From NCBI GenBank assembly GCA_033795365.1, contig JARYGU010000009.1:124001-188000 (forward strand): a DNA stretch of 64,000 nt, given 5' to 3'. The notes below the pieces were generated by a model. The model was not told the DNA's origin. It saw nothing but the letters and a program-made list of their open reading frames with translations, and made no database searches. The stretch's first letter is position 1. Each line of letters opens with the position of its first letter. The position numbers were made by a program, and so were the translations under genes. Below, piece after piece: positions 51,861-61,976 of the stretch. The stretch is from JARYGU01 sp033795365 (GTDB lineage: Bacteria > Pseudomonadota > Alphaproteobacteria > Rhizobiales > Rhizobiaceae).

Positions 51861-53389
51861 TGGATATCCGCGCCGCGGAAATTTCCGCAATTCTCAAAGA
51901 TCAGATCAAAAATTTCGGCAAGGAGGCGGAAGTCTCCGAAGTCGGTCAGGTGCTCTCCGTCGGTGACGGTATTGCCCGTGTTTACGGCCTCGACAATGTC
52001 CAGGCCGGTGAAATGGTGGAATTCCCGGGCGGAATTCGCGGCATGGCGCTGAACCTCGAAAGCGACAACGTCGGTGTCGTTATTTTCGGTTCGGACCGTG
52101 ACATCAAGGAAGGCGACACCGTCAAGCGTACGGGCGCCATCGTGGACGTGCCGGTTGGTCCGGAACTGCTCGGCCGCGTCGTCGACGCGCTCGGCAATCC
52201 GATCGACGGCAAGGGTCCGATTAATGCCAAGCAGCGCTCGCGCGTCGACGTCAAGGCTCCGGGCATCATTCCGCGCAAGTCGGTGCATGAGCCGATGTCG
52301 ACCGGCCTCAAGGCCATCGATGCTCTCATCCCGGTCGGCCGCGGCCAGCGCGAGCTGGTCATCGGCGACCGCCAGACCGGCAAGACCGCGATCATTCTCG
52401 ACACGATCCTGAACCAGAAGGCCATTCACGACAATGGGCCCGAGGGCGACAAGCTCTACTGCGTCTACGTCGCTATCGGCCAGAAGCGTTCGACGGTTGC
52501 GCAGTTCGTGAAGGTTCTCGAAGAGCGCGGCGCGCTGCAGTATTCGATCATCGTCGCTGCAACGGCGTCCGATCCGGCTCCGATGCAGTATCTTGCGCCG
52601 TTTGCCGGCTGCGCCATGGGCGAATATTTCCGCGACAACGGCAAGCATGCGCTGATCGGTTATGACGACCTTTCCAAGCAGGCCGTCGCTTATCGCCAGA
52701 TGTCGCTGCTGCTGCGCCGCCCGCCGGGCCGCGAAGCCTATCCGGGTGACGTCTTCTACCTGCATTCCCGCCTTCTCGAGCGTGCTGCGAAGCTCAACGA
52801 CGAGAACGGTGCCGGCTCGCTGACCGCTCTGCCGGTCATCGAAACCCAGGGCAACGACGTTTCGGCGTTCATCCCGACCAACGTGATCTCGATCACCGAC
52901 GGCCAGATCTTCCTTGAAACGGACCTGTTCTACCAGGGTATCCGCCCGGCCGTTAACGTCGGTCTATCGGTTTCCCGCGTCGGCTCGTCCGCTCAGATCA
53001 AGGCGATGAAGCAGGTCGCCGGCTCGATCAAGGGCGAACTCGCCCAGTATCGCGAAATGGCAGCCTTCGCCCAGTTCGGCTCGGACCTCGATGCCGCAAC
53101 GCAGCGCCTGCTCAACCGCGGCGCCCGCCTGACGGAACTCCTCAAGCAGCCGCAGTTTTCGCCGCTGAAGACGGAAGAACAGGTTGCGGTGATCTTCGCC
53201 GGCGTGAACGGCTATCTCGACAAGATCGCAGTCGGCGAAGTCGGCAAGTTCGAGCAGGGTCTGCTCTCCTATCTCCGCTCGGAAGGCAAGGACGTTCTCG
53301 ATACGATCCGCAAGGACAAGGCTATCAGCGACGACACCAAGGCCAAGCTGAAGTCAACCATCGACAGCTTCGCCAAGTCTTTCGCCTGA
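51860..53389 (+). CDS. atpA: F1 ATP synthase alpha subunit
   Basis: This 509-residue subunit carries the non-catalytic nucleotide site. It has P-loop GDRQTGKTA, EYFRDNGKHALIGYDDLSKQA, the signature PAVNVGLSVSRVGSSAQ and a normal C-terminal helical domain. It is of typical length. A 120-base spacer with a hairpin follows before atpG, longer than the other gaps in the operon. Confidence 0.97.
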   Translation: MDIRAAEISAILKDQIKNFGKEAEVSEVGQVLSVGDGIARVYGLDNVQAGEMVEFPGGIRGMALNLESDNVGVVIFGSDRDIKEGDTVKRTGAIVDVPVGPELLGRVVDALGNPIDGKGPINAKQRSRVDVKAPGIIPRKSVHEPMSTGLKAIDALIPVGRGQRELVIGDRQTGKTAIILDTILNQKAIHDNGPEGDKLYCVYVAIGQKRSTVAQFVKVLEERGALQYSIIVAATASDPAPMQYLAPFAGCAMGEYFRDNGKHALIGYDDLSKQAVAYRQMSLLLRRPPGREAYPGDVFYLHSRLLERAAKLNDENGAGSLTALPVIETQGNDVSAFIPTNVISITDGQIFLETDLFYQGIRPAVNVGLSVSRVGSSAQIKAMKQVAGSIKGELAQYREMAAFAQFGSDLDAATQRLLNRGARLTELLKQPQFSPLKTEEQVAVIFAGVNGYLDKIAVGEVGKFEQGLLSYLRSEGKDVLDTIRKDKAISDDTKAKLKSTIDSFAKSFA

Positions 53390-53406
53390 ACGGGCCGATG
53401 CTTAGC

Positions 53407-53428
53407 GGTGCGTTCTTGCGGACGCGCC
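53407..53428 (+). promoter_or_regulatory. Hairpin in the atpA-atpG spacer
   Basis: GGTGCGT (53407-53413) pairs with ACGCGCC (53422-53428) with one G-U pair, loop of eight. There is no T-run. It may tune mRNA stability or attenuation between alpha and gamma, which are needed in a 3:1 ratio. Confidence 0.35.
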
Positions 53429-53509
53429 GACGGCTCGGGAAATTTGAGTTGATGCGTGACCTGTCCGGAAGGGTCGACTTTCGGGATCACGCCATAGGAC
53501 GGATAACGG

Positions 53510-54391
53510 ATGCCTTCACTTAAGGATCTGAAAAACCGGATCGCCTCCGTCAAGGCGACGCAGAAGATCACCAAGGCGATGAAGATGGTCGCCGCGGCGA
53601 AGCTTCGGCGTGCGCAGGAAGCCGCCGAGGCTGCCCGGCCTTATTCGCAGCGCATGGGCGCCGTTCTTGCCAATATCGCCCAGGCGGTCGGGCAGGATGA
53701 CAGCGCGCCGCGCTTGATGACCGGCACCGGCAAGGACGATGTGCATCTGCTCGTCGTCTGCACGGCCGAACGCGGTCTTTGCGGCGGCTTCAATTCGCAG
53801 ATCGCCCGCCTTGCCCGCGACCATACGCGCAAGCTCCTGGCTGGCGGCAAGACGGTCAAGATCATCTGCGTCGGCAAGAAGGGTTTCGATATTCTTCGTC
53901 GCGAATTCGCCTCGCTGATCATCGAGCGCGTCGACCTGCGCGACGTCAAGCGTATCGGCTTTGACAACGCCGACCAGATCGGCCGCAAGGTCATTTCGCT
54001 GTTCGACAAGGGCGAGTTCGACGTCTGTACGCTTTTCTATTCCGAGTTCAAGTCGGTCATTTCGCAGGTTCCGACCGCTCAGCAGCTCATTCCGGCTTCC
54101 GCCGACGCGGCCCCGGCCGAGCAGAATGGCGCTGCTGCGATCTACGACTACGAGCCGGATGCGGCGACGATCCTCAGCGATCTCATTCCGCGCAACATCT
54201 CGGTGCAGATCTTCCGGGCACTCCTGGAAAACGTCGCTGGCGAAATGGGCGCCAAGATGAGCGCCATGGACAATGCGACGCGCAATGCCGGTGAGATGAT
54301 CAATAAGCTGACGCTTTCCTACAACCGCCAGCGTCAGGCGCAGATCACCAAGGAACTCATTGAAATTATCTCGGGCGCCGAAGCGCTCTAA
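53510..54391 (+). CDS. atpG: F1 ATP synthase gamma subunit
   Basis: This 293-residue rotor subunit has the N-terminal helix MPSLKDLKNRIASVKATQKITKAM and ends ITKELIEIISGAEAL, the two helices that form the coiled-coil shaft. GLCGGFNSQIARLA in the middle is the conserved Rossmann-like part. It carries the small internal insertion region SADAAPAEQNGAAAI common in alphaproteobacteria. It precedes atpD by 26 bases. Confidence 0.97.
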   Translation: MPSLKDLKNRIASVKATQKITKAMKMVAAAKLRRAQEAAEAARPYSQRMGAVLANIAQAVGQDDSAPRLMTGTGKDDVHLLVVCTAERGLCGGFNSQIARLARDHTRKLLAGGKTVKIICVGKKGFDILRREFASLIIERVDLRDVKRIGFDNADQIGRKVISLFDKGEFDVCTLFYSEFKSVISQVPTAQQLIPASADAAPAEQNGAAAIYDYEPDAATILSDLIPRNISVQIFRALLENVAGEMGAKMSAMDNATRNAGEMINKLTLSYNRQRQAQITKELIEIISGAEAL

Positions 54392-54417
54392 GGACCAGGA
54401 CAAAGAGGGTAAGAATC

Positions 54418-56049
<1,632 letters not shown>

Positions 56050-56120
56050 TGCTGATCCCGTCGGGCGCTCTTATATCGGGCGCCCGTCTTGACCTGATGA
56101 ATCAGAAGAAGTGAATGGTC

Positions 56121-56528
56121 ATGGCTGAAAGTTTCAATTTCGAACTCGTTTCTCCGGAGCGCCTGCTCATTTCCGGCAGCGTCAGCGAAGTCGTCATTCC
56201 GGCGACCGAGGGCGAAATGACCGTCATGGCCAACCATGCCCCAACGATGACGACCATCAAGCCGGGCGTGGTGACGGTGAAATTCTCTGACGGCAAGACG
56301 GATCGTTTCGTCGTCTTCGGCGGCTTTGCGGATATTCTTCCGACGGGCTGCACGTTGTTGGCCGAATCCGCCGTCCATGTGGACGAGTTCAACCGCGAAG
56401 AGGTTACCCGGCGGATCGAAGCCGCGCGCGCCGAGCTTGCGACCGCGGCAAACGACGAGCAAAAGTTCGGCCTCGAAAACTATATGGCACAGCTTACGAC
56501 CCTTCAGGGTGCTATTCTTCCCGCTTGA
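56121..56528 (+). CDS. atpC: F1 ATP synthase epsilon subunit
   Basis: This 135-residue subunit of the central stalk begins MAESFNFELVSPERLLISG. It has the beta-sandwich core ATEGEMTVMANHAPTMTTIKPG and a C-terminal helical hairpin (EEVTRRIEAARAELATAANDEQ). In F1 it can act as an intrinsic brake on hydrolysis. ATG at 56121 is preferred; an ATG two codons earlier is possible. It is last in the operon and is followed by a strong terminator. Confidence 0.96.
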   Translation: MAESFNFELVSPERLLISGSVSEVVIPATEGEMTVMANHAPTMTTIKPGVVTVKFSDGKTDRFVVFGGFADILPTGCTLLAESAVHVDEFNREEVTRRIEAARAELATAANDEQKFGLENYMAQLTTLQGAILPA

Positions 56529-56556
56529 TAGCGGTTCGAGCCGAGAGCTGACTAGG

Positions 56557-56579
56557 ACCCCGCTTCGGCGGGGTTTTTT
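56557..56579 (+). terminator. Strong Rho-independent terminator of the atp operon
   Basis: Stem ACCCCGC (56557-56563) with GCGGGGT (56568-56574), UUCG tetraloop and a run of six Ts. A textbook intrinsic terminator 29 bases past the atpC stop. Confidence 0.95.
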
Positions 56580-56771
56580 ATTGCCGTCGGCACCTAGATG
56601 CATTCGATGTTTTGCATATTTCTTCGGTTCGTCCGGCAACGACTTCCTGCGCCAAGAAATCCTTTATAAAATGATGTTTTGTTGATCTTATAGGCGGGTC
56701 TTCAATCGCGCGGCGGTGGAATTTCTGTATCACCGGCCTATATCCGAAATCGTATTCAGGAATGAGGATAA

Positions 56772-58199
56772 ATGACTGACAAGATTGTACCCGTGATCAT
56801 GGCGGGCGGAAAAGGCACGCGGCTGTGGCCGCTTTCGCGCGCTTCGGCACCGAAGCAGTTTCTCGGATTTCTCGGCGAGAAGACGTTGTTCCAGAAAACG
56901 CTGGAGCGGATCGCCTCGCCGGAACTCTATGAGCCGCCGATCATCGTGACCAATGCGGATTTCCGCTTCCAGGTCGCGGAGCAGGCGCGCGCCGCCGGCG
57001 TGCCGCTTTCGTCGATTTTGTTGGAGCCGGTGGCCCGCAATACGGCGCCCGCGCTTGCCGCTGCCGCCGTCGCCGTATCGCGCACCTTCGGAGAGAGCGC
57101 GATCATGCAGGTGCTTGCGTCCGATCATGAGATTGAGGCGGACGGCGTCTATTCCGATTGCATTGCAAAGGCACGTCGGGCCGCGCAGGCCGGCAGGCTG
57201 GTCACTTTCGGCATCACGCCGACCGAAGCTGCCACCGGCTATGGTTATATCGAGATCGGCGATGCGCTGGGCGACGGCGCGCATGCCGTCAAGCGCTTCG
57301 TCGAGAAGCCGCAGCAGGAAAAAGCCACCGAGATGCTTGAATCGGGAAATTTCCTCTGGAATTCAGGCATGTTCATGTTGCCGGTCGGTGTTTTCCTGAC
57401 GGAACTTAGGCAGTATGCGCCGGAAGTTCTCGACGCTGCGTCGGAGGCCATGGCAAAGGCCGACCACGATCTCGACTTCGACCGCCTGGAGGAGGAAGCT
57501 TTTTCAAAGGCACCGGATATCTCCATCGATTACGCGATTTTCGAAAAGACCCCCGTCGCTGCCGTCGTACCTTCGCCATTTGCCTGGTCGGATCTCGGCA
57601 GTTGGGATTCCGTCTGGAAAAGCGGCAAGCAGGACGAGAACGGTAATGTCGCGGATGGAAGCACCACCCTTCTCGACACGCGTAATTCGCTGGTGCTTTC
57701 GAAGGACATCCACGTTGCCGTGCAAGGGCTCGAGGACGTCGCCGTCATCGCCAGCGAGGATGCCGTCTATGTCGGCCGGATGGAAGACAGCCAGAATGTC
57801 GGCAAGCTGGTAAAGTACCTGGCGTCGAAGGCGGAGACGGAGAAACTCACCGAGACGCATCCGACCTCCTATCGCCCATGGGGCGGCTATACTTCGGTCC
57901 TCAACGGCGAGCGGTTCCAGGTGAAGCGCCTGTTCGTGACCCCCGGCAAACGGCTTTCGCTCCAGAAGCACCACCATCGCTCTGAGCACTGGATCGTGGT
58001 GCGTGGAACGGCGGAGGTCACGATCGGTGAAAGAACCATTCCGCTCCGCGAGAACGAGTCCGTCTATATCCCGCAGGGTGAGGTGCATCGCCTCGCCAAT
58101 CCCGGCAAGATCCTGCTGGAACTGATCGAGGTACAGACCGGCTCTTACCTCGGCGAGGACGATATCATTCGCATCGAGGACGAGTTCGGGCGCGGTTGA
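56772..58199 (+). CDS. manC: Mannose-1-phosphate guanylyltransferase / mannose-6-phosphate isomerase
   Basis: This 475-residue bifunctional type II enzyme makes GDP-mannose for polysaccharides and LPS. The nucleotidyltransferase signature MAGGKGTRLWPLSR lies near residue 10, FVEKPQ and the FLWNSGMFML segment follow. The C-terminal cupin isomerase domain has KRLSLQKHHHRSEHWIVVRG and PLRENESVYIPQGEVHRL. It is full length. A 190-base gap after the atp terminator holds its promoter. Confidence 0.95.
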   Translation: MTDKIVPVIMAGGKGTRLWPLSRASAPKQFLGFLGEKTLFQKTLERIASPELYEPPIIVTNADFRFQVAEQARAAGVPLSSILLEPVARNTAPALAAAAVAVSRTFGESAIMQVLASDHEIEADGVYSDCIAKARRAAQAGRLVTFGITPTEAATGYGYIEIGDALGDGAHAVKRFVEKPQQEKATEMLESGNFLWNSGMFMLPVGVFLTELRQYAPEVLDAASEAMAKADHDLDFDRLEEEAFSKAPDISIDYAIFEKTPVAAVVPSPFAWSDLGSWDSVWKSGKQDENGNVADGSTTLLDTRNSLVLSKDIHVAVQGLEDVAVIASEDAVYVGRMEDSQNVGKLVKYLASKAETEKLTETHPTSYRPWGGYTSVLNGERFQVKRLFVTPGKRLSLQKHHHRSEHWIVVRGTAEVTIGERTIPLRENESVYIPQGEVHRLANPGKILLELIEVQTGSYLGEDDIIRIEDEFGRG

Positions 58200-58207
58200 G
58201 GCCGGCG

Positions 58208-58987
58208 TCAGATAAGGCTCGTGCCATCCGGCGCGAGCTTCAGCACGGTCAGGCGACCTGTGGCATAGCAGCCCGTGTCGATCCCGATACGGCCGTTGCT
58301 CGCGACCGGCGTATCGCAGATCGTATGTCCGTGGATCACCGTCACCGGCAGTCTTGGACCTTGGCTGAGAAACGGGTCGCGGATCCACAACAGATCATCG
58401 TCGTCCTGACGTTCCAAGGCGCGGCCGGGCCGAATCCCTGCATGAACGAAGACCAGGTCCCGCACGCAAAGCATGATCGGGAGGTTTTCGAGAAAATGTC
58501 TGTGGCGAGCGGGAAGAGCCTCGTGCAGGGCCTTCGCGAGCATTTCCGGTCCATCAGGCTTTCGCAGATAGGAATCGGGGTCGATGCCGTATGAATAAAG
58601 CGTTGCCATACCGCCGAAGTCCAGCCAACTGAGATGACCGACCGGATCGTTCATGAAGTTCAGGAATGTGTCGTCGTGATTGCCGCAAAGAGCAAGGCGA
58701 CTGAGATCGTCGGCGTGATCATTCCGGCTCAGATGATCGAGAACGGCTTTTGATTCCGCCCCCCGATCGACATAGTCACCCAGATAAACGACCCTAGCCT
58801 TTCCACCGACGGAGCCCCGCAGATCGGCGGCTATGCGCTGCTCTGCTTCCATGAGTTCCTGATAGCAGCCGTGGATATCGCCGACAGCGTAGATCGGAAG
58901 CGGCGCCTCGTCGTAGCGAAGCCGGCGCCGCGGAGCGTTCGGAATGGAAGCGGGCGGTGTAACTGTCTGGCGAAACGGTATTTTCAT
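58208..58987 (-). CDS. PPP-family serine/threonine protein phosphatase (ApaH/PrpA type)
   Basis: This 259-residue metallophosphatase has all family motifs: GDIHG (36-40), GDYVDRG (70-76), GNHD (102-105) and later FVHAGIRPG and VIHGHT. The two-metal site is complete. Members hydrolyse phosphoproteins or Ap4A; the branch cannot be told from sequence reading. It converges with manC (eight bases apart). An N-terminal Pro-rich stretch of about 30 residues precedes the domain. Confidence 0.9.
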   Translation of the reverse strand: MKIPFRQTVTPPASIPNAPRRRLRYDEAPLPIYAVGDIHGCYQELMEAEQRIAADLRGSVGGKARVVYLGDYVDRGAESKAVLDHLSRNDHADDLSRLALCGNHDDTFLNFMNDPVGHLSWLDFGGMATLYSYGIDPDSYLRKPDGPEMLAKALHEALPARHRHFLENLPIMLCVRDLVFVHAGIRPGRALERQDDDDLLWIRDPFLSQGPRLPVTVIHGHTICDTPVASNGRIGIDTGCYATGRLTVLKLAPDGTSLI

Positions 58988-59053
58988 TGCCGGTGAATGT
59001 TAGACGGATTTGCGCTTTGCGCAACAGCCAGCCACGTCGGCAAAGCTCTCTCC

Positions 59054-59839
59054 TCAGATGCCCGTGCCGCCGCGCAGTTCGTTGAGCGCCGTTCGGATCA
59101 TGATCCTGAAATCCAAGGCAAGCGAGAACTCGCGAATATACTCGATATCGCAACGGATTCTCCGGATTGCCCTTGCGGGATCGTCGGTCGGGCCGCGCAG
59201 ACCTCGCGATTGCGCCAGCCCGGTAAGGCCGGGGCGCATTCGATGTCTGTGCTGATATTCGTCCACGAGAGCTTCATAAGGGATGCCGGCGGCCAGCATG
59301 CCGGGGACATGCGGCCGCGGGCCGACAAGCGACATGTCGCCCGCAAGCACATTCCAGAGCTGGGGTATCTCGTCGAGATTCGTCTTGCGCAACAGCCGTC
59401 CCACGCGCGTAAGCCTGGGATCGGCGGCCGTCACCTGGATCAGTCCTCGTTCGTCGCAATCGCAGACCCGGATCGTTCGCAATTTCAGGATGCCAAAAGG
59501 CCTGCTGCCGGCACCGATCCGAACCTGTCGGAAAAGAATGGGCCCGCCGTCCTCGACGCGGATCGCGACTGCCGCTACGGCCAGCAGCGGACAAGCCAGA
59601 ATAAGGCAGATGGCGGAAAGGACGACATCGATCAGCCTTTTGAACGCAAGCTGGATCGTTCTTTCCTTCGGCACGCGATCGAAAGGGCCGGGCATGTCTG
59701 CCGCAGCGAAAGACATAAGCCTTTTCGCAGGAAGTATGCTGTACGGAATATCACGATCGGCAGTCGCGGAAATTTGTCTCCCGCCTCTCAGCTTGACGGA
59801 TTCCGGCGGACCAAGCCTGGTTTCAGACACAATACGCAT
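59054..59839 (-). CDS. Bacterial sugar transferase (ExoY/WcaJ-type polyprenyl-phosphate glycosyl-1-phosphate transferase)
   Basis: This 261-residue protein has one membrane helix near residue 70 (LSAICLILACPLLAVAAVAIRVEDGGPILFRQVRIG) with the conserved catalytic region after it: FGILKLRTI, then LRKTNLDEIPQLWNVLAGDMSLVGPRPHVPGM and RMRPGLTGLAQSRG. This is the small ExoY class that starts exopolysaccharide repeat synthesis on undecaprenyl phosphate. The usual K-F-R-S-M/T motif reads KLRTI here. GAGG five bases before the ATG at 59837-59839 sets the start. A CtrA-type site lies 116 bases upstream. No glycosyltransferase cluster is adjacent. Confidence 0.9.
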   Translation of the reverse strand: MRIVSETRLGPPESVKLRGGRQISATADRDIPYSILPAKRLMSFAAADMPGPFDRVPKERTIQLAFKRLIDVVLSAICLILACPLLAVAAVAIRVEDGGPILFRQVRIGAGSRPFGILKLRTIRVCDCDERGLIQVTAADPRLTRVGRLLRKTNLDEIPQLWNVLAGDMSLVGPRPHVPGMLAAGIPYEALVDEYQHRHRMRPGLTGLAQSRGLRGPTDDPARAIRRIRCDIEYIREFSLALDFRIMIRTALNELRGGTGI

Positions 59840-59954
59840 ACACGCCTCGACGCGATCAAGGACGACAAAGACTTCAGGGGTGTAATTGCAGGCAGGGCTT
59901 CCAAGTGGCGCAAGACGCGCATCCCGGTTGCAGGTCATTCAAAGAGACTACGTG

Positions 59955-59969
59955 TTAAACTTGTATTAA
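59955..59969. promoter_or_regulatory. CtrA-type site upstream of the sugar-transferase gene
   Basis: TTAA at 59955-59958 and 59966-59969 with exactly seven bases between (ACTTGTA) and a following C. It lies in the 210-base non-coding gap, 116 bases upstream of the minus-strand sugar-transferase start. Motif match only. Confidence 0.5.
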
Positions 59970-60049
59970 CTATAATTTCCGGAATCAAGAGTGATCCGGA
60001 AAAATTCTCTCTTAAGTAGTGGTCGGATGTGACGCAACGGGGAGAAATC

Positions 60050-60673
60050 TCAATCCTTGGGGCATCGGCGTAAAGCCACGCACCCGGCATCGATCCAGAT
60101 CCCGCTGCGTGTGCTCATGGCTTCCTGCTGCTCGGAAAAGAGGTCGGCAGTGGCCGACCAGGCAAGGCCTGCCCGAACAAGGGTTTTCGCCAGGTCCTTT
60201 TCTTGCACGGAACAGCTGACCAAACGCACGCGGGCAAAGCTTGTGAGTTCCTTGCAGTCGAGGGTGCGGTTGGAGACCAGGCGTTTCAAGGCGACGCGTG
60301 CGCGAAGCCCGCAGGCTGTCCTTTCGCCGTCAGGTGCCCGGCAAAGCCGGTTGGCACCTGGCGCGATGGCCTCCGCGAGCACATAGATGGCGCCGCTCTG
60401 CTCGAAAGACGTGCCGTCGAGGATCTTCGCCCGTGCAGAGACCTTGATGCGCAGCGGCAGCGTTCGAGGCTCTGTGCGTATCCGCTCGAAGTCCTGCTTC
60501 GCGCGGTCTATACGCACCGGTCTATCCGTCCAGAGAGCGTCGTCGGCGCCGGCTGCCGGTACGGCGAACAGGATTGATATCAGGACGAGAGCCCACGCGG
60601 ATACACGGGTCGCTCCAGCCTGGCCGACACTGATTCCCGGCCCGGATGCAGAGGATTTATGGTGCACTGGCAT
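60050..60673 (-). CDS. Secreted thermonuclease-like protein lacking catalytic residues
   Basis: This 207-residue protein has an N-terminal export signal (hydrophobic core ALVLISILFAVPAAGA, residues 28-43). The mature domain is arranged like a staphylococcal nuclease (SNase) OB fold, with LRIKVSARAKILDG, GAIYVLAEAIAPGANRLC, CGLRARVALKRLV and DLAKTLVRAGLAWSA. In the place of the catalytic RLxGIDAPE motif it reads V98-L-A-E-A-I103-A-P-G106, so Arg, Asp and Glu are all lost. It is probably not a nuclease. Rhizobial ExoI belongs to the same fold and sits in an exopolysaccharide locus, which fits the sugar-transferase neighbour. It overlaps the end of the upstream gene by 17 bases. Confidence 0.7.
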   Translation of the reverse strand: MPVHHKSSASGPGISVGQAGATRVSAWALVLISILFAVPAAGADDALWTDRPVRIDRAKQDFERIRTEPRTLPLRIKVSARAKILDGTSFEQSGAIYVLAEAIAPGANRLCRAPDGERTACGLRARVALKRLVSNRTLDCKELTSFARVRLVSCSVQEKDLAKTLVRAGLAWSATADLFSEQQEAMSTRSGIWIDAGCVALRRCPKD

Positions 60674-61451
60674 AGGGCTCGGGCATCGGCAGCCAGCGGC
60701 CGCGGTCGAAATAATCCGGAAGGAAAGGATTTTTCAACCGTTTGCGATCCGGTATGATCAGGAAGTTATAACGCGGAACTTCGCTGGCTTCTCTCTTCAA
60801 CTGGATGCGGTTTCCGAAACGGACGAGATCGAATTCCGTGAGAGATCGGATATTCTCGAAAATTTCCGGCGCTTCCTCCCACCGCACTTCTTCCAGAAAG
60901 ATTTCCAGTGCCGAAATCACGGCGTCCGTCACCTGTGGGCGGCTATCGGGGTCCTCCAGATTGAGCTTGATGCGGAAGGACGTCATCCGTTCTTCCTGGT
61001 TTCCGCGGATGGAGAGAAAAGTCGAGGACGCGGCTGCGCCCTCTTGAGCGGAAGGATACTCGCGAAAGGAGGAGCACTCCCAGGAGCCTTCCACCAAGCC
61101 CTGCTTCCAGCCGGAATCGACGAAACCGTTCCGCTGCAGCGCCTCGCAGAGGATTCTTGGATCCCTGCGGATCGCGCGAATGAAGCGGGTTTCTAAGGGG
61201 GCATGTGGCGAAATCAGATGGTCTGGCAGTTCTATACGGGGAAGCGGTGCAGGGCGCGGCGCCTCATCCCCTTTCTGCTCTGCCGGCGGAGCCAAGGCGA
61301 ATATCGGCTCCATTCCGAAGCGAGCCAGCAAAAGGTTGAGGTTGCGGCCGCCGTTCGCAAACAATACCGTTGCCGTAATCGCAACAAGAAGGCACAGGAA
61401 CAGGACCAGAAAGAGAACTTTGCCAGATCTGCTCCGGGCCTGCTCCGCCAT
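60657..61451 (-). CDS. Membrane-anchored protein of unknown function (DUF6030-like)
   Basis: This 264-residue protein has one membrane helix near the N-terminus (residues about 11-29, VLFLVLFLCLLVAITATVLF) and then a soluble periplasmic-looking domain. It contains ETRFIRAIRRDPRILCEALQRNG, WECSSFREYP and SLTEFDLVRFGNRIQLKRE, and two Cys that may pair. From memory it resembles the rhizobial DUF6030 family, but I cannot confirm this. ACAGGG precedes the ATG at 61449-61451. It is followed, with overlap, by the SNase-like gene, so the two are probably translated together. Confidence 0.65.
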   Translation of the reverse strand: MAEQARSRSGKVLFLVLFLCLLVAITATVLFANGGRNLNLLLARFGMEPIFALAPPAEQKGDEAPRPAPLPRIELPDHLISPHAPLETRFIRAIRRDPRILCEALQRNGFVDSGWKQGLVEGSWECSSFREYPSAQEGAAASSTFLSIRGNQEERMTSFRIKLNLEDPDSRPQVTDAVISALEIFLEEVRWEEAPEIFENIRSLTEFDLVRFGNRIQLKREASEVPRYNFLIIPDRKRLKNPFLPDYFDRGRWLPMPEPYASAP

Positions 61452-61528
61452 CCCTGTCGAATATCCTGTATGCCATCCGCGCACGGCCATACCGCAAGCG
61501 TCGGTTCGAACCTGCCGCGGGTGCCCAT

Positions 61529-61729
61529 TCAGATCAGCCGGTTTCGCCGTTGTTGATATGCCACAAAGGCAACACCCGCAAGTGTAGCGGGCCAGACCAG
61601 GCAGAGCAGCAAGCCGAGGATCCGATGAAGATCCCAGCCTCCACGCACGCCACCCTCGCGCAGCGTGCAATCCAGAAACCGCAGGGCGACGAAGGTGTAA
61701 AAGGCCATCATCAACGCTTCGAACGTCAT
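61529..61729 (-). CDS. Small two-helix membrane protein of unknown function, 66 residues
   Basis: The protein begins MTFEALMMAFYTFVALRFLD and has a second helix ILGLLLCLVWPATLAGVAFVAY, ending in a basic tail QQRRNRLI. AGGGCGG before the ATG at 61727-61729 supports this start over in-frame ATGs further upstream. No known family is recognised. It opens the run leading to the DUF6030-like and SNase-like genes, 77 bases before the former. Confidence 0.62.
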   Translation of the reverse strand: MTFEALMMAFYTFVALRFLDCTLREGGVRGGWDLHRILGLLLCLVWPATLAGVAFVAYQQRRNRLI

Positions 61730-61976
61730 AAAATCCGCCCTTGCCAAAGCCATCTGCGGCGAACCGCCGGCAGGCCTCCGAAGAATTGTGCCAGATTGAG
61801 GCACTATAGCGGGCTTGCGTGAAATGGAAACGGAAAGTTAGGCATATTGAGGCGGCAGTCTTCTCGGGTATTCAATCCGCCTTCCCATGAGGACCGAACG
61901 GCTTTCCTTCCCCGCCGCCCTTGACTTCCGGACGGAACCGTCCGACTTCACGGATAGAAGCGAAAGGAGACCGGTT

